Below are positions 21,481-33,275 of a stretch of 64,000 nt of DNA, piece by piece; within the stretch, counting starts at the first letter, position 1, and the number at the start of each line of letters is the position of its first letter. The notes beneath the pieces are model-generated. The model searched no databases, had not been told where the DNA came from, and was given only the letters and a program-made list of their open reading frames with translations. The stretch is from Pegoplata infirma. Taxonomy: Eukaryota; Arthropoda; Insecta; Diptera; Anthomyiidae. The translations under genes were made by a program, and so were the position numbers. The stretch is taken from NCBI GenBank assembly GCA_963921195.1, contig OY992540.1, positions 16,251,136-16,315,135 on the forward strand. Direction: 5' to 3'.

Positions 21481-23523
21481 ACCAGACCTGAAAAACTGCA
21501 ATCTCAGCTCCGGAACTAGTAAACTGCGGTCGACAGTCAAAGCTCTCTCGCATCCCACGAAGGTAGATGACCGGGTCGCAATAACCTTCGGCAACAACAC
21601 GTTATTGGACCCTAAGCGGTGCGCGGCATGTTTCGCCCGACAATTCATAGCGCACCCCGAGAGAGACAAGGCGAAACGAAGTGTTGTCAGGAAAGTACAC
21701 AACCTTCCAGTCATTGACGGACCACCAGTTTTTCTGTCGAGTGAAGTTTCAGAAGCCATCAAAAACGCAAAACCATCCAAAGCGTTAGGCCCCGACGGAA
21801 TTTCGATGGTGATGCTTAAGCACTTGGACGTGCCGGGAGTCGAGTATATGACCAAAGTACTCAACTTGTCGTTATCCACTCTAATAGTGCCCGAAGTCTG
21901 GAAAATGGGTAGAGTGGCCCCGATTTTAAAACCCGGGAAAATCGCGAGCCAAGGTGAATCGTACAGACCGATCTCCTTGCTGTCACCAGTCGCGAAGACA
22001 CTTGAGGTACTTCTCCTCACCAGCCTCACAACGCACCTCCAAGCGGCAACACATCAGCACGGATTCCGAAAGCACCATAGTACAACAACAGCTTTAACTG
22101 CCATTACCACACATATAAGCCATGGTCTGAATCAAAGTAAGCCATGTGAGCGCACAGTGATGGTTGCGCTAGACCTGTCAAAAGCCTTTGACACGGTCAG
22201 TCATGCCACCCTCTTCGGAGACATCGCCAACTCCAGTCTCCCCAACACCATCAAGAGGTGGGTGGTAAATTATATGTGTGGCCGTCAGTCGTTTGTGGAG
22301 TTTAGAAACAAGAAGTCAAAACCCCGTAGAGTTAAACAAGGAGTCCCACAGGGTGGAGTTCTCTCTCCGATCTTGTTTAATTTCTACCTTTCTAAACTCC
22401 CGGCACCACCCCGAGGGGTAGACGATTGTACATTAATTGCACGGGGTCATAACATTGATGAGCTATGCGGTAGGTAAAATGCATATATCCATGATCTTAC
22501 AAATTTCTTCACTGCAAGGAACATGCAGCTTTCCCCCGCCAAATCATCGGCGACGCTCTTTACCACATGGACGAAAGAGGTACAACTGGAACTGAATGTT
22601 ATAGTCGATGGCGTAAAAATTCCGACAGTGAACCACCCCAAAATATTGGGGGTAACATTCGACAGTTTGTATTCGTCCTCGGCGCATGCCACTGCTACGT
22701 GCAATAAATTGCGCAGTAGAAACAAGGTCCTCAAGTCGCTAGCCGGCAGCACTTGGGACAAGGACAAAGAAACCTTGTTGGCTACCTATAAAACGATTGG
22801 CCGGTCAGTAGCAAACTACGCAGCGCCGGTGTGGTCACCCTGTGTGAGCGAAACGCAGTGGAAGAAGCTTCAGAGTTGTCAAAATGCAGCCCTAAGAACC
22901 GTAACGGGCTGCTTTAGATGTCCTCAGAACACCATCTACATGAGGAGACGAAGATACTTCCGTTTAAGGAACACAGTCACATGTTGGCGAAACAGTTCCT
23001 TCTGGCGTGTCATCGGACGGACCATCCGAACCGTCACCTTACGGAAATTGATCCTCCCCCGAGACATGTCAAAAAAGATCTTCGGTGTTATGAGATGGAT
23101 ATCCAGCAATACGACATCCAACAGCTAGATTCCATCTCATATCGGGCAACTCTGAATGACATTCACAGGGATACGGTAGAATCGACAACAACCAACTACC
23201 GAGTGAATGTCCTACTTGGAGGCCGTCCCCCACCCATCCCAGAAGAAGAGAGAAGTCTGCCAAGAAGAACACGAGTGGTACTAGCACAATTAAGATCCGG
23301 GTATTGTAGTCGGCTCAATTCTTATTGGTCGAGAATTAACCCGACTATACCCAATACGTGCCCTGCATGCGGAGATTCTCCACATGACGTACCACACCTC
23401 TTCAACTGCACGGCAAACCCGACTCGTTTGAATCCAACATCTTTATGGACCCAGCCCATAGAGGTGGCACTCTTTTTGGAGCTCGATTTGGACGAGTCAA
23501 TAGAACTGGGAGAGGAAACATAA
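21481..23523 (+). pseudogene. Non-LTR retrotransposon ORF2 (reverse transcriptase) pseudogene, Jockey/LOA-like
   Basis: This is the reverse-transcriptase part of a LINE ORF2, truncated at its 5' side so that the endonuclease domain is missing. The first frame (to about 22470) reads KALGPDGI, YRPISLLSPVAKTLE, QHGFRKHHSTTTAL, ALDLSKAFDTVSH and GVPQGGVLSPILFN, all hallmark RT blocks. The catalytic Y-A-D-D region is damaged: only VDDC remains at about 22420, with some upstream residues lost. A frameshift near 22470 moves the frame to LSPAKSSATLF (22530), and a second near 22915 moves it to the C-terminal frame, which ends with a Cys/His knuckle (CPACGDSPHDVPHLFNC) and a stop at 23521. At least two frameshifts plus the YADD deletion make it inactive. 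The GC content is clearly above the surroundings. The long minus-strand frame over it is a shadow. Confidence 0.93.
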
Positions 23524-23596
23524 CAAAATACTAACCATAAACTTACATGCATTTACAGGTCGAGCTGTTACAACAACAACAACAACAACAACAACC
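23524..23596 (+). repeat. LINE 3' tail with (CAA)n
   Basis: A short 3' untranslated region ends in about nine CAA units (23569-23596). A simple-repeat 3' end fits LOA/Jockey-group LINEs. No target duplication was found because the 5' border is uncertain. Confidence 0.75.
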
Positions 23597-24438
23597 AGAC
23601 ATGTGCAAGAATGTATTTAAAAGCCGTTTAGAGACTTTCTAAAAATTTAGAATGAAAAATACCATTCTATTCTTTCAGTTCGAAACGAATGAATAATATG
23701 TTCTATGCTTGCAATGAAAAAAAAACAAAAAAATACTGTACTCTGAAGCGAATAAATCAAATGATTTTTTCAAGAAAAATTTTTTTAGACAATTTTTTTT
23801 TCGATATGTTAAAAAATAAAGTGGTTCAAGCTCGAGGTCAAAATTTTTTTCGACAATTTTTTTTTTAATTCCATATTTTCAGTCACTCAACAAATGAAAA
23901 TTTTCATTTTAAATATTAAATTTAAAAATATTAAAATTTAATAATAAACTAAGCATAATTGCTTCTCAACTTTTTGTCGTGTCCGCGGTAGTTACTGAGA
24001 TATGAACATTTTTAAATTTCCGGGAATTTGAATTTCTTTATTTAAAGTTAGGACCCAATAGGATCCACACATGTGAAGAGGTTTTAATTAATCTTGATCA
24101 GAAATTTCGCTCCGTTTCGTTCTATCTTGCATTGGTTTCGAGATATGGCTTTCAGTTTTACAAAATACCAGAAATTTTACTGAGTTTTTACTGATTCTGT
24201 TTGCTAAATTTCAAAATATTTTTTGAACATATATTTAGTAGATTATTTTTAAATTGTTCAGAAAAAGTTTGCTGTCATTCTTTTTTTAAGAAAACTTTTT
24301 TTTTTTTCAAAGTGCTATTTTTTTTATAATTTTAAGTATATTTTTAGCAGATTATTTTGTAATTTTACAGCAAAGTTTGGCTGTCATTCCTTTTTTCAAG
24401 AAAACTTTCTTACGTTTTTTTTTCAAAGAGTTAATTTT
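23597..24438. other. Unassigned AT-rich DNA with dispersed module
   Basis: 23829 carries AAGCTCGAGGTC. 23985-24160 is a diverged inverted copy of the module inside the MITE at 10003-10838 (TCCACACATGTGAAGAGG shared). No gene. Confidence 0.45.
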
Positions 24439-26993
24439 TAGTGTCCGACCGAATATTCGGCTTCGGCCAAAAAGCACTATTCGGCTTTGGCCACATTTTT
24501 GGCCGAATAGGCCGAATACCAAATAATTGTGTAAGAGTTGTACTTACGTGTTGAAAAACGCAGTAAACACACTTTGAATCACATTAGTAGGCCACAAAGA
24601 CATTTTATGAAGTGTTTTTATAGTTAAAACAAGATTTTATACTCAAAAAATTTTTTCGATTGAAAAAAAATTACACTCAAAAAAAATTTTATTTACAAAA
24701 ATGTCTAAAAAAATGTTTTTTTGTTCAAAATAAATCGTTCTGGACAACATTTTTATACATTTGTGTATTTCGCCAAGGGCCGAATATTCGGCTTCGGCTT
24801 CGGTCAAAAAATTACAATTAAAACGATTGAGACCAATAATTGACAAAACAAAAAAAAAAAAATTAGTAGATTATATTGCTAATTATACAAAAACATTTTT
24901 TTTTAAATTTTTTTTAAAGTTTAAATTAATAAAAAGAAATGGTAAAAGTTTTCACGACAACAAATTTTCTAAAAACAAAAGAAGAAAATGTCAACAGATT
25001 TCTGTGATGTTTTGCAAGACTTCTATGCTGATTTCATTCCAAAATATTCCAATTCTACACTGCAAAAAAAAACGGGTAAAGTATAATTACAAAATATTTT
25101 TTAATTCACCCAATTTGTAGCGGGAAACTGTTTTTATTTTAATTATAGTGTAAACTACACTTTATAACTTTGAAACTGGCTGTCAAAATATTTTTAAAAC
25201 CTTTTTTATTCAAATAATTGTTTGTTTTACGATTTTCTGAGTTACATTTTTTTCTAATCGTGCATCTATTTTTAGTAATTGTGGTTTTTCAATTATTTTT
25301 ATCATTATTTTGTTTTATGAACCAGAAACTGAATTTTTATGAACTTCTAAATCACAGTAGTGTTGCAAATATTAGCACTTTTTTAATATATTTTTTTATC
25401 CCCTTCTGTTAAACTTTAAATTGCTCATAATCAAATACCATAATCACGCATTATTTAAAATTTTGAACACGAGTTTTTTTTTTTTTTAATTGTAACACAC
25501 ATCTGTCGATTTAAAAAATAAAAAAAATCTTTGCCACTAGAACTATAATAAATGAATCATGACTTTAATTAGTTCACACACCATTAATTTATTGTTAAAC
25601 GTATTTAAAAGTGTCAGCGAAAATACCTTTAACATTTTGTTGAATTATTATAGGTATTAAGAAGAAAAAATACATGTGTGCAAATAATCATAAATTTTTT
25701 TTTTATTTTTCTTAAATAAGTGACCAAGATTTTTTTTAATCCATTATGGTATAAAGTGTAATTTAAAAGATTTAACAGAATTATGACAGAACGGGCGACA
25801 GGTACCCGATAGATTTAAAACTGTCAAACATGTTTAAAACATGGCTGGTTACTGTTTATTTTTTGAAAAAAAAAAAAATTCGGGGAAAAAAATAAATTTG
25901 GTGAAAAAAAAAATAAATTTTGCGAAAAAATGTTGGGGTAAAAAAAATATGTTTGTACCTGCTTCAAAACTTTTCGGTAACCAATTCGTCTGACATTTGT
26001 CAATTACAGCCGAACTAAAGCAGTTTGTATTTTAAGGTTATGTGGAATGTAGCAAAATTTTCGAAGTGTCCTTACATTTTCGATCATAATTTTAGAGCCG
26101 CTTAAACGATATCGCTTAAATGCAATACCAAAATTTTCGAAGCAACAACAAGTAAATATGTTAAGTTAAACTCATATCTGTATAATATTTTGGTCGTGAT
26201 TGCCATTACAACAGACAGACGGACATCGCTATGTCTTAAAATCGATCACTAATCAATAATATATGCTGGTTTGTATTGCGTTTTTAACGCGTAAGTATTT
26301 TTATACCCTCCACTCTAGTGATAGAGGGTATATATAAGTTTGTCATTCTGTTTGTAACTCATCGAAATATCGATCGGGGACCCCATAAAGTATATATATT
26401 CATGATGCCCGATCGATTTTAAGACATTCTAGCGATGTCCGTCTGTCCGTCTGTCCGTCTGTCTGTCTGTTGAAAATGCTGTCGCGGGCAAAATATTGCA
26501 CAGAGATAACTGAAACTTAACATATTTATTGGAAGTTCCCCCGAGAAGTTTGGTATTGCATTTGAGCGATATCGGTTCAGCGGTTCAAAAGTTATGAACG
26601 AAAATGTAAGCATACCTCAAAAATTTCAGTACATTCAACATAACCTAAAAACACAAAATGCTTTAATTCGGCTTCTGGTTGGCATATGTGAACATAATTG
26701 AACACCAAACGGTATTTAAACAAGTACGAACACAAAAAAAAAAAAATCGCGGATTTTTTTACCAAAATTTTTTTTCGCGAAAATTTTTTTTTTCAAAAGT
26801 AATTTCCTTTTAAATAAAGTTTTTTGCAATAATCTTTTTGAAATTGTGGAGGGTATCACTACATTCGGCAAGGCCGAATTTAACTTTTTTGCTTGTTTTT
26901 TTTATTATTATTCGGTCAAAAATATGGCCAATGTGAACACTGGCCAAATAGTGTTTTTTTTTTTACCGAAGCCGAATATTCGGTCGGACACTG
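24439..26993. mobile_element. Pair of hAT-like termini TAGTGTCCGACCGAA, heavily interrupted
   Basis: The left end TAGTGTCCGACCGAATATTC and right end GAATATTCGGTCGGACACTG are complementary and close to the ends of the hAT MITE at 11679. A middle block of GCCGAATATTCGGCTTCGG is at 24778. The flanking 8-mers do not match, so this could be one element with insertions or the joined remains of two. It contains a DINE (26302-26896). No transposase frame seen. Confidence 0.5.
26302..26896 (+). mobile_element. DINE-1/mini-me-like element, type A2, complete
   Basis: Begins TATACCCTCCACTCTAGTGA, with hairpin partner GATAGAGGGTATA. The core CGATCGATTTTAAGACATTC precedes GTCCGTCTGTCCGTCTGTC (26439). Near the end are TGGAGGGTATCACTAC, hairpin TTCGGCAAGGCCGAA and TTTGCTTGTTT. 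A short inverted DINE scrap lies just upstream at 26213-26265. Confidence 0.88.
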
Positions 26994-27157
26994 AAAATTG
27001 TTACCTATATAATTAAGAGATGAATTGCAATAATTAAGAAGCTCTAAAGGTTTTCTTTTTTTTATTTTGTTACAACAATACAATGGTTGCCAAAAAGTTT
27101 AAACCCCAAAAAAAATACAAGGTGATTCAAATTTACATATGCAATGCATTAAAATAA

Positions 27158-27846
27158 AAAAACAATTAGAAAACTTAAATTCGACTTGGCCGAATCTATG
27201 AATACCCTCCACAATGCCTTTTTTAAGTGATAGTAAATTTTCTAGCGTGAAAATAATAACATTTTTAATTAAAAATATTTTTTTTTGTGTGTAAAAACTT
27301 TTTTTTTAAGAAATTTTGGAAAAAAAAAATTTTTTTGAGCGTAAAATTTTTTTGGAGTGTAAAATTTTTTTTGAGTGTAAATTTTTTTTTGAGTCTAAAC
27401 TTTTTTTCGAGTGTATTTTTTTTTTAATGGAAAAAAATATTTCGAGGTCCCGAGTAAAAATTTTCTGGTCTAATCATATATAATTTGATACAATCTTATA
27501 TGAGTTAATATGCTTCCGTATAAATTTATATAAAATTGTATCTATCACTTTGATACGGTTGATCCACTTTATATGGTTAGATATTGCTCCATATATGATT
27601 AGATTCGTATTTTGGTTTTGCTCATCAAATTATATAAAAATTGATATTATAAGATCAATTTGATCTAATTAGATTTGACCAAATTCAGGATCAAATTGTA
27701 TCAATTTTTATATTTTTTGATCTAAAGTAATACAATTAGATATTATTTGATACAACCATTTTACGGATCAAATTAGATCTATTCAGTAAAATTCGCATAA
27801 TATTTTTACTGGTGGTGTTACAAACGGAATGACAAACTTATATAAA
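27158..27846 (-). mobile_element. DINE-1-like element, type A, interrupted by a MITE
   Basis: On the minus strand the 3' end (hairpin TTCGGCCAAGTCGAA) is at the left and the TTGTCATTCCGTTTGTAAC segment is at 27818-27840. The GTCY portion is missing. A CCC..GGG-type MITE (27449-27814) sits inside the core between CGAGGT and GTGTTAC. Confidence 0.75.
27449..27814 (-). mobile_element. AT-rich MITE, CCCGAGTAAAAAT ends, copy 1
   Basis: About 366 bp, inverted relative to copies 2 and 3. The ends are CCCGAGTAAAAATTTTCT and the complement of CC(T/A)AGTAAAAATATTATGC. The interior is dense in GATC/ATAT words (GATCAAATTGATCTTATAAT). Insertion in the DINE core leaves a repeated GT at the junction. Confidence 0.8.
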
Positions 27847-28308
27847 AAATTTCACTGTTTAGGTTGTTGGAAAAATTGCTTGATTAGTGAATAAAAACGA
27901 ATGGGCCTTTTTTTAAATTGTTAATGTTTGAACTTGATAAAAATTGACTTGGAAATATTTTTAAAAATTATTCTGAAAAAGGTCTATAAATAATTTCATT
28001 TTCCAGATCGACCCTCGTAGCACAATAATTATTTACTCAATCTGAACGCTATCAAGCTTAAATTAAAGCTCTTTTAATTACCTACATAACATTTTTTATA
28101 ATAATACTCGTTAGATAATAATAACGTTTAGTATTGCTAACTTTGTCTTAATCAAATTGCATATACTATAAAAAAAGTTTCCAATGTATTGTCGACCACT
28201 GTATTATTGTCGACCACTGTATTATTAAAATGCAAAAGGCCATTTTATTTATTTTACAGGAGAAGCTAAAAACAGTATAGAGTAAAATTTTTAATTTGTT
28301 AATACCCG
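27847..28308. other. AT-rich sequence, no gene seen
   Basis: A small direct duplication ATTGTCGACCACTGTATTA lies at 28186-28225. Nothing else recognised. Confidence 0.4.
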
Positions 28309-28674
28309 TCCTAGTAAAAATATTATGCTAATTTTACTAAATAGATCTAATTTGATCCGTAAAATGGTTGTATCAAATAATATCTAATTGTATTACTTTA
28401 GATCAAAAAATATAAAAATTGATACAATTTGATCCTGAATTTGGTCAAATCTAATTATATCAAATTGATCTTATAATATCTATTTTTATACAATTTGATG
28501 AGCAAAACCAAAATACGAATCTAGTCATATATGGAGCAATATCTAACCATATAAAGTGGATCAACCGTATCAAAATGATAGATATAATTTTATATAAATT
28601 TATACGGAAGCATATTAACTCATATAAGATTGTATCAAATCATATATGATTATATCAGAAAATTTTTACTCGGG
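28309..28674 (+). mobile_element. AT-rich MITE, CCCGAGTAAAAAT family, copy 2
   Basis: Runs from TCCTAGTAAAAATATTATGC to AGAAAATTTTTACTCGGG and is nearly identical to copies 1 (inverted) and 3. Confidence 0.85.
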
Positions 28675-30190
28675 CGAGTAAAAATAATCATATATAAGAA
28701 TATATAACTTGATGCAAACATAATAAATCATATATGACTATACATCGCGTGAGATATTTTCTAAATTTTTTAAATGCAGTCATATATAGTTATATATAAT
28801 TTAATCATGATTCCCCGAGTAAAAAAGATTTGATATAACCATATATGCTAATACATAATTATTTATATTTATGTATGGTTATGCATGAACTTCGATATGG
28901 ACATATAAGTTTATATATAGCATTGTATTTTTCCTTATTTTTTAATATGATAACATACATATTTATATCTATTTATATACCGATCTATATGAAATTAGAT
29001 ATGACATATAAGTTCGGAAATTTTTAGATATGGCAGATAAAAAGATATATGATTTTATTTATAATTATATCCCGAAAAAAATTTAAAATTTTCGAAGTCC
29101 CGTACAATTCAAAAAAAAAAAAAATAAAAAATGTTCGTCTTAAAAATTTTATAAAAATTTTCTAAAGTCCCGGACATAAAATTTTTTTTGGCAATTTTTT
29201 TTTTGAGTAAAAAAATCATTGAAAATGTTTTTAGGAGAAATTTTATTCATTTGAAAAATTTTTATGTAATGTTTTTAAATTTTCTAAGACACAAACATTT
29301 TTTGGAATTTTTAAATCCCTTAAAAATTGTTTTAGAAAAAAATTTTACAAATTTTTAATAAATTGCTAAGTCTCGAAAAAAATTCCGAAGAATGTAATAA
29401 AAAACCTTCTAATTGATAATGTATCCAATCTGATAAAATAATTTCTAATTTCACGTTTAAAATTTCAAAAAATTTTACCAGATTTCATCTAATTATATAA
29501 AAATTTATCTAATTTTAACAGAAAAAATATGATTTAATACAATTAGATAGACCCATTTTTGGGATCAAACTTAATCAAATTTGATATTATTTTATCAAAA
29601 ATAATAGAATTTGATATAATCGTATAATATTCGATCCGCCAATTTTCGGATCAAAATTAATATGGATTTACATAAAAGCATATCTTTTCATATATAATTA
29701 AATATTGCGTCATATAACTTTTTTTTATTCGGGTAGCTTATTCTGTTCCATATAAAACTATATATGTTTCCAATTAACCAAAAATTTTCAAAGTTTTTTA
29801 GGCAAAGTATAAGAAACTTTTAAAAATGTTCCTAAACATTTTCTTGTTAGGGTTATGTATAGCACCTATCTGGTTCGAAGCGTACCCAAACATTTTTTTG
29901 TTTTAGAAAATTATATGTTTGGTGAATGTATCGTTGACCTGTGGTGTATCTCAACCTAAACCAAAAAACACCAGGATTTTATATATTTTTATGCAATTAG
30001 ATCTAATTAGATCCACCAATATATGGCAATGTCTGGTCAAAACTCGGATGAAATCAAATCATATTTTATACAAGTTGATATTTTTTAATGCAAAAACATC
30101 CACTATTATTCGGATCAAATTGCGTATAAATATATATTGTGTTACATATCATTATATATTGCATCATATTAAAATTTTTACTTGGGTAAC
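28675..30190. mobile_element. Cluster of related AT-rich elements bounded by CGAGTAAAA motifs
   Basis: At least one inner element, about 28813-29735, has ends CCCGAGTAAAAAAG and the complement of CCCGAATAAAAAAAAG. A further right end (AAAATTTTTACTTGGG) is at 30171-30186. The sequence is full of CATATATGATTA and TTTGATATAA words. Internal borders are unclear. The 141-residue frame at 29919 has no recognisable product. Confidence 0.5.
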
Positions 30191-31094
30191 TAGGGATGAG
30201 ATTTCCATGCAAATGCATGTTTTTTGTCGAAAGTCTAAAAACGATATCGACCAATTATCTTTCCGAATCAAGAAATTTGCGTTAAAATGGCATAGATTTG
30301 TTTTTGCATATTTTGGTGAAAATGCATTATTTTGCATATTTTGATTTTAAATGCATATTTTGTGCATATTTCCAACTTTTAAGTGCATGTTTTTGCATAT
30401 TTTAGCATAAATTAGCAAAAACACAAATTGAAATTTTTTTTCAAAAACTATTTTAAATTTTAAAAATTTAATTGGAAAATAAGAAAAAATTTTTTTTTTC
30501 TTCCTAATTTTTTTTTATAGATTTTCTTAATTTCTAAAAAAATCTTGCTTGTATAAACCCTAGTAAAAATATTATGCTGATTTTACTAAATAGATCTTAT
30601 TTGATCCGTAAAATGGTTGTATCAAATAATATCTAATTGTATTACTCTAGATCAAAAATATAAAAATTGATACAATTTGATCCTGAATTTGGTCAAATCT
30701 AATTAGATCAAATTGATCTTATAATATCTATTTTTATATAATTTGATGAGCAAAACCAAAATACGAATCTAATCATATATGGAGCAATATCTAACCATAT
30801 AAAGTGGATCAACCGTATCAAAGTGATAGATAAAATTTTATATAAATTTATACGGAAGTATATTAACTCATATAAGATTGTATCAAATTATATATGATTA
30901 GACCAGAAAATTTTTACTCGGGAAGTTTTAAATGTTACCATTTAAACCTGGCGTTATTTTTTACTTTTTAAGAAAGTTTTTCCTATGAAAACAAGATTTT
31001 TATTGCACTCATTTTATTTTTTAGTGCATATTTTATGGTTTTTTAATAAATATTTTTAATTTTTTAGCGCATATTTTCGATTTTTTTAGTGCAT
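30191..31094 (+). mobile_element. hAT-type element (TAGGGATGAGATTT), 3'-truncated, split by MITE copy 3
   Basis: Starts TAGGGATGAGATTTCC and carries the family's TATTTTTGCATATTTTG repeats. It is interrupted at 30558 by MITE copy 3 and loses its right TIR where LINE sequence begins at about 31095. It matches the complete copy at 44637-45191. Confidence 0.75.
30558..30922 (+). mobile_element. AT-rich MITE, CCCGAGTAAAAAT family, copy 3
   Basis: A 365-bp element CCCTAGTAAAAATATTATGC..TTTTTACTCGGG inserted in the hAT element. By comparison with 44985-45000 the insertion repeats AA at the junction. Confidence 0.87.
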
Positions 31095-31478
31095 GAAAAT
31101 TTGGAAAGAACCGACTTCTTAAACTTGTGGGAAAATTCAGGAGGTCTACGCCAATCCAAAGCACTAATCGCGCCATTATCATATGGAAGTATACTTAATC
31201 ACACCAAAGGTGACATTAGGTTACTGACAGGTTTTCTCACCGGGCATTATAAGGTAAATTATCACTTGCATAATTTAAACCTTTGTGCATCGTCTTTGTG
31301 TCGACTTTGTCTTGAGGAAGTAGAAACAACGCAACACATATTATGTGAGTGCGTCGCAATATGTAGGATCAGAAAACGGTTTTTGGACAAAGAATTGCTT
31401 AATTCTGCGGATATAAAGCTAGCTTCTCCATCCTCTGTTATAATGTTCATTAGGAACATTGAACAGAGTTTGAATTAG
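31090..31478 (+). pseudogene. LINE ORF2 C-terminal fragment
   Basis: About 128 residues containing QSKALIAP, LTGFLTGHYKVNYHL and a terminal Cys/His knuckle (CRLCLEEVETTQHILCEC). These are typical of the extreme C-terminus of RNase H-bearing LINE ORF2 proteins of the I/LOA type. RT and RNase H are absent. The stop TAG at about 31476 is followed by a short 3' UTR with ACCCATAAGGGTCGC. It is 5'-truncated, so the methionine at 31094 is not a real start. It resembles the end of the 34.0-35.3 kb segment (LTGFITGH), but the two differ clearly and derive from different elements. Confidence 0.85.
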
Positions 31479-31549
31479 ATTAATGGATCTTGGCACAAAA
31501 GACCCATAAGGGTCGCTTTTTGTGCATTTTTGTAAAACAGATGAAACCT

Positions 31550-31750
31550 TTCTTATGTCAGAAAGAGTTTAAAGTCCTGCACTTAGACCCAGGAGGGCTA
31601 GAAAATTTAGTTTTTTCCAACCCGCCCCCTTTTGTGGGCGTGGATTAAACAAAAAATAACTTAAATAATGAGAAAATGGTATTACTAAAATACATAAAGC
31701 ATAGTAAATAAATTAGTAAACATTTATCGCGATGGGGAAGGTTTTTTTTA
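31550..31750 (+). mobile_element. DINE-B internal fragment
   Basis: Shares GTCAGAAAGAGTTTAAAGTC and CCGCCCCCTTTTGTGGGCGT with 15296-15480. A second scrap with CCCGCCCCTTTTGTAGTC is at 31989. Both ends are missing. Confidence 0.65.
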
Positions 31751-33005
31751 AGAAAATTTTTGTTTAAGAATATCCAAAAAAATTGTGTTTTTTTTTTGGG
31801 ACAAAAGGACTAAGATGAAAAGAAAATATTTCAATTCACGCAAAAAAAATTACTTTCTCACGCAAAAATCTTAATTGTGCAATGTTTTTCCACTTACACT
31901 TACTCACAATCACTTTAGTAAGATTGAGTTTAGTCACACTCGCAAGTGATCAAGCGTGAACCGAGCACTAATTATTTTTTTTTTCGTCCCGCCCCTTTTG
32001 TAGTCATGGTACTTAAATATTTTATAATAATAATAATTTTCTTAATGGATTTGCAGAAATTTATTGCGAGTAACAAGGCGAAAGTTCTCAAAATATTCCA
32101 ACATTCATTTTGTGTCACCCTGTTTGTATGTTTATGTTTTTTTTACAAATTCACTGTTGCATAAAATATTATTTTTAAAATACCTTTGCCATTGTCAATT
32201 AAATCATATACATAAATTTGTATGCGCGGATTATCAAAAAAAAATATAAATTTTAATGTTTTGATATCTCATGTTTGTTGTTGATGATGATGTGGTTTAA
32301 TTTTTTAAGAGATTTTCTATATATTTTTTTTTTTTTCAATTGTCACAAATTAATTTATAATGAACATAAAATACCACATGTTAAAATATACTCTAAATTT
32401 TTTTCTCTGTTGTTGAAAAATATGTTTAATTTTTTTAATAAAAAATCGAGTTTTTATAATAATTTTTTTTGTATTAAAAACTTTATAATTTTGTTACCTA
32501 CTCTGGCATACACATATTTAAACTCGTATAATCAAAGTTTTATTTTCTTTTATCAATAACGGCAAATTTAAATTCAATTTTTTTTCATACAAATTATATT
32601 ACAAAAAAAGTGTTGATTTGTATGATAAAAAAATATGTGAAAAAAATTATTTATCAATTTGGCACATATGTAGTTTATACTGAAATAATTGTTAGCAATT
32701 TTTTTCTGTTATTGTTCATTGTTAATGGATTGACATGTAAATTGAATTTTATTTTTTTTGAAAAATATTTAATCTGAAGTTTTTTGATTGTCATTAAAAA
32801 AATGTTTCGTTAAAATAACCTCTATTGAACTCTATTAAATTTAAACACAAATTTAAAATATTTGGGGGGGGGGGGGGGGGAATAATTGTAAATCAAACAA
32901 ATGAGCTCCAACAATGACCAATCTGAGATAATAGCCGAAGCAAAGTAGCGACGTGTACCAAACGAGATCAGGTTGTGATGTAAGCCCGTTTTGTGATTTA
33001 AATTT
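31751..33005. other. AT-rich sequence with a 17-G run, no gene seen
   Basis: No supported gene. A run of 17 G occupies 32864-32880. Low-complexity frames at 31946-32559 are T-rich hydrophobic translations and are not called. Confidence 0.5.
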
Positions 33006-33007
33006 CC

Positions 33008-33175
33008 TTTGCTAAATAGTCTTGACAGTGGAATCTGACAAATTCAGAAACACGTGTCGACTAAGTCTTGCCAAAAATTTTCTTGAAAATAATTCTATGA
33101 GAATGTCATAGTTTTAATTATTAAAGGCAATAATGACCTCGAGCTAGAATAAATCTACTTAAAACATATATTATT
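33008..33175. repeat. Dispersed repeat, empty-site copy of 860-1660
   Basis: AAATAGTCTTGACAGTGGAA..AACACGTGTCGAC continues directly into TAAGTCTTGCCAAAAATTTT and then CCTCGAGCTAGAATAAATC. In the copy at 860-1660 the TIR element 934-1526 interrupts the same junction. Confidence 0.75.
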
Positions 33176-33275
33176 TCTATAGCCTCCACTCTAGTGATAG
33201 AGGGTATACATATATAAGTTTGTCATTCCATTTGTAACACCTCGAAATATTGGTCTAGGACCCCATAATGTATAT

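Noticed and set aside
21412..22029. 205-codon minus-strand open frame
   Set aside because: It is the antisense shadow of the GC-richer LINE reverse-transcriptase frame, which has clear RT blocks on the plus strand.
24761..25120. 119-codon open frame
   Set aside because: Low-complexity lysine/phenylalanine-rich translation of AT-rich DNA with no motif.
29919..30344. 141-codon open frame as a gene
   Set aside because: It crosses the border between an AT-rich MITE cluster and a hAT element, with no recognisable domain.
32275..32559. 94-codon hydrophobic frame as a membrane protein
   Set aside because: Its F/N/I/K/L-rich content follows from T/A-rich DNA, and no promoter, splice or conservation evidence can be seen.
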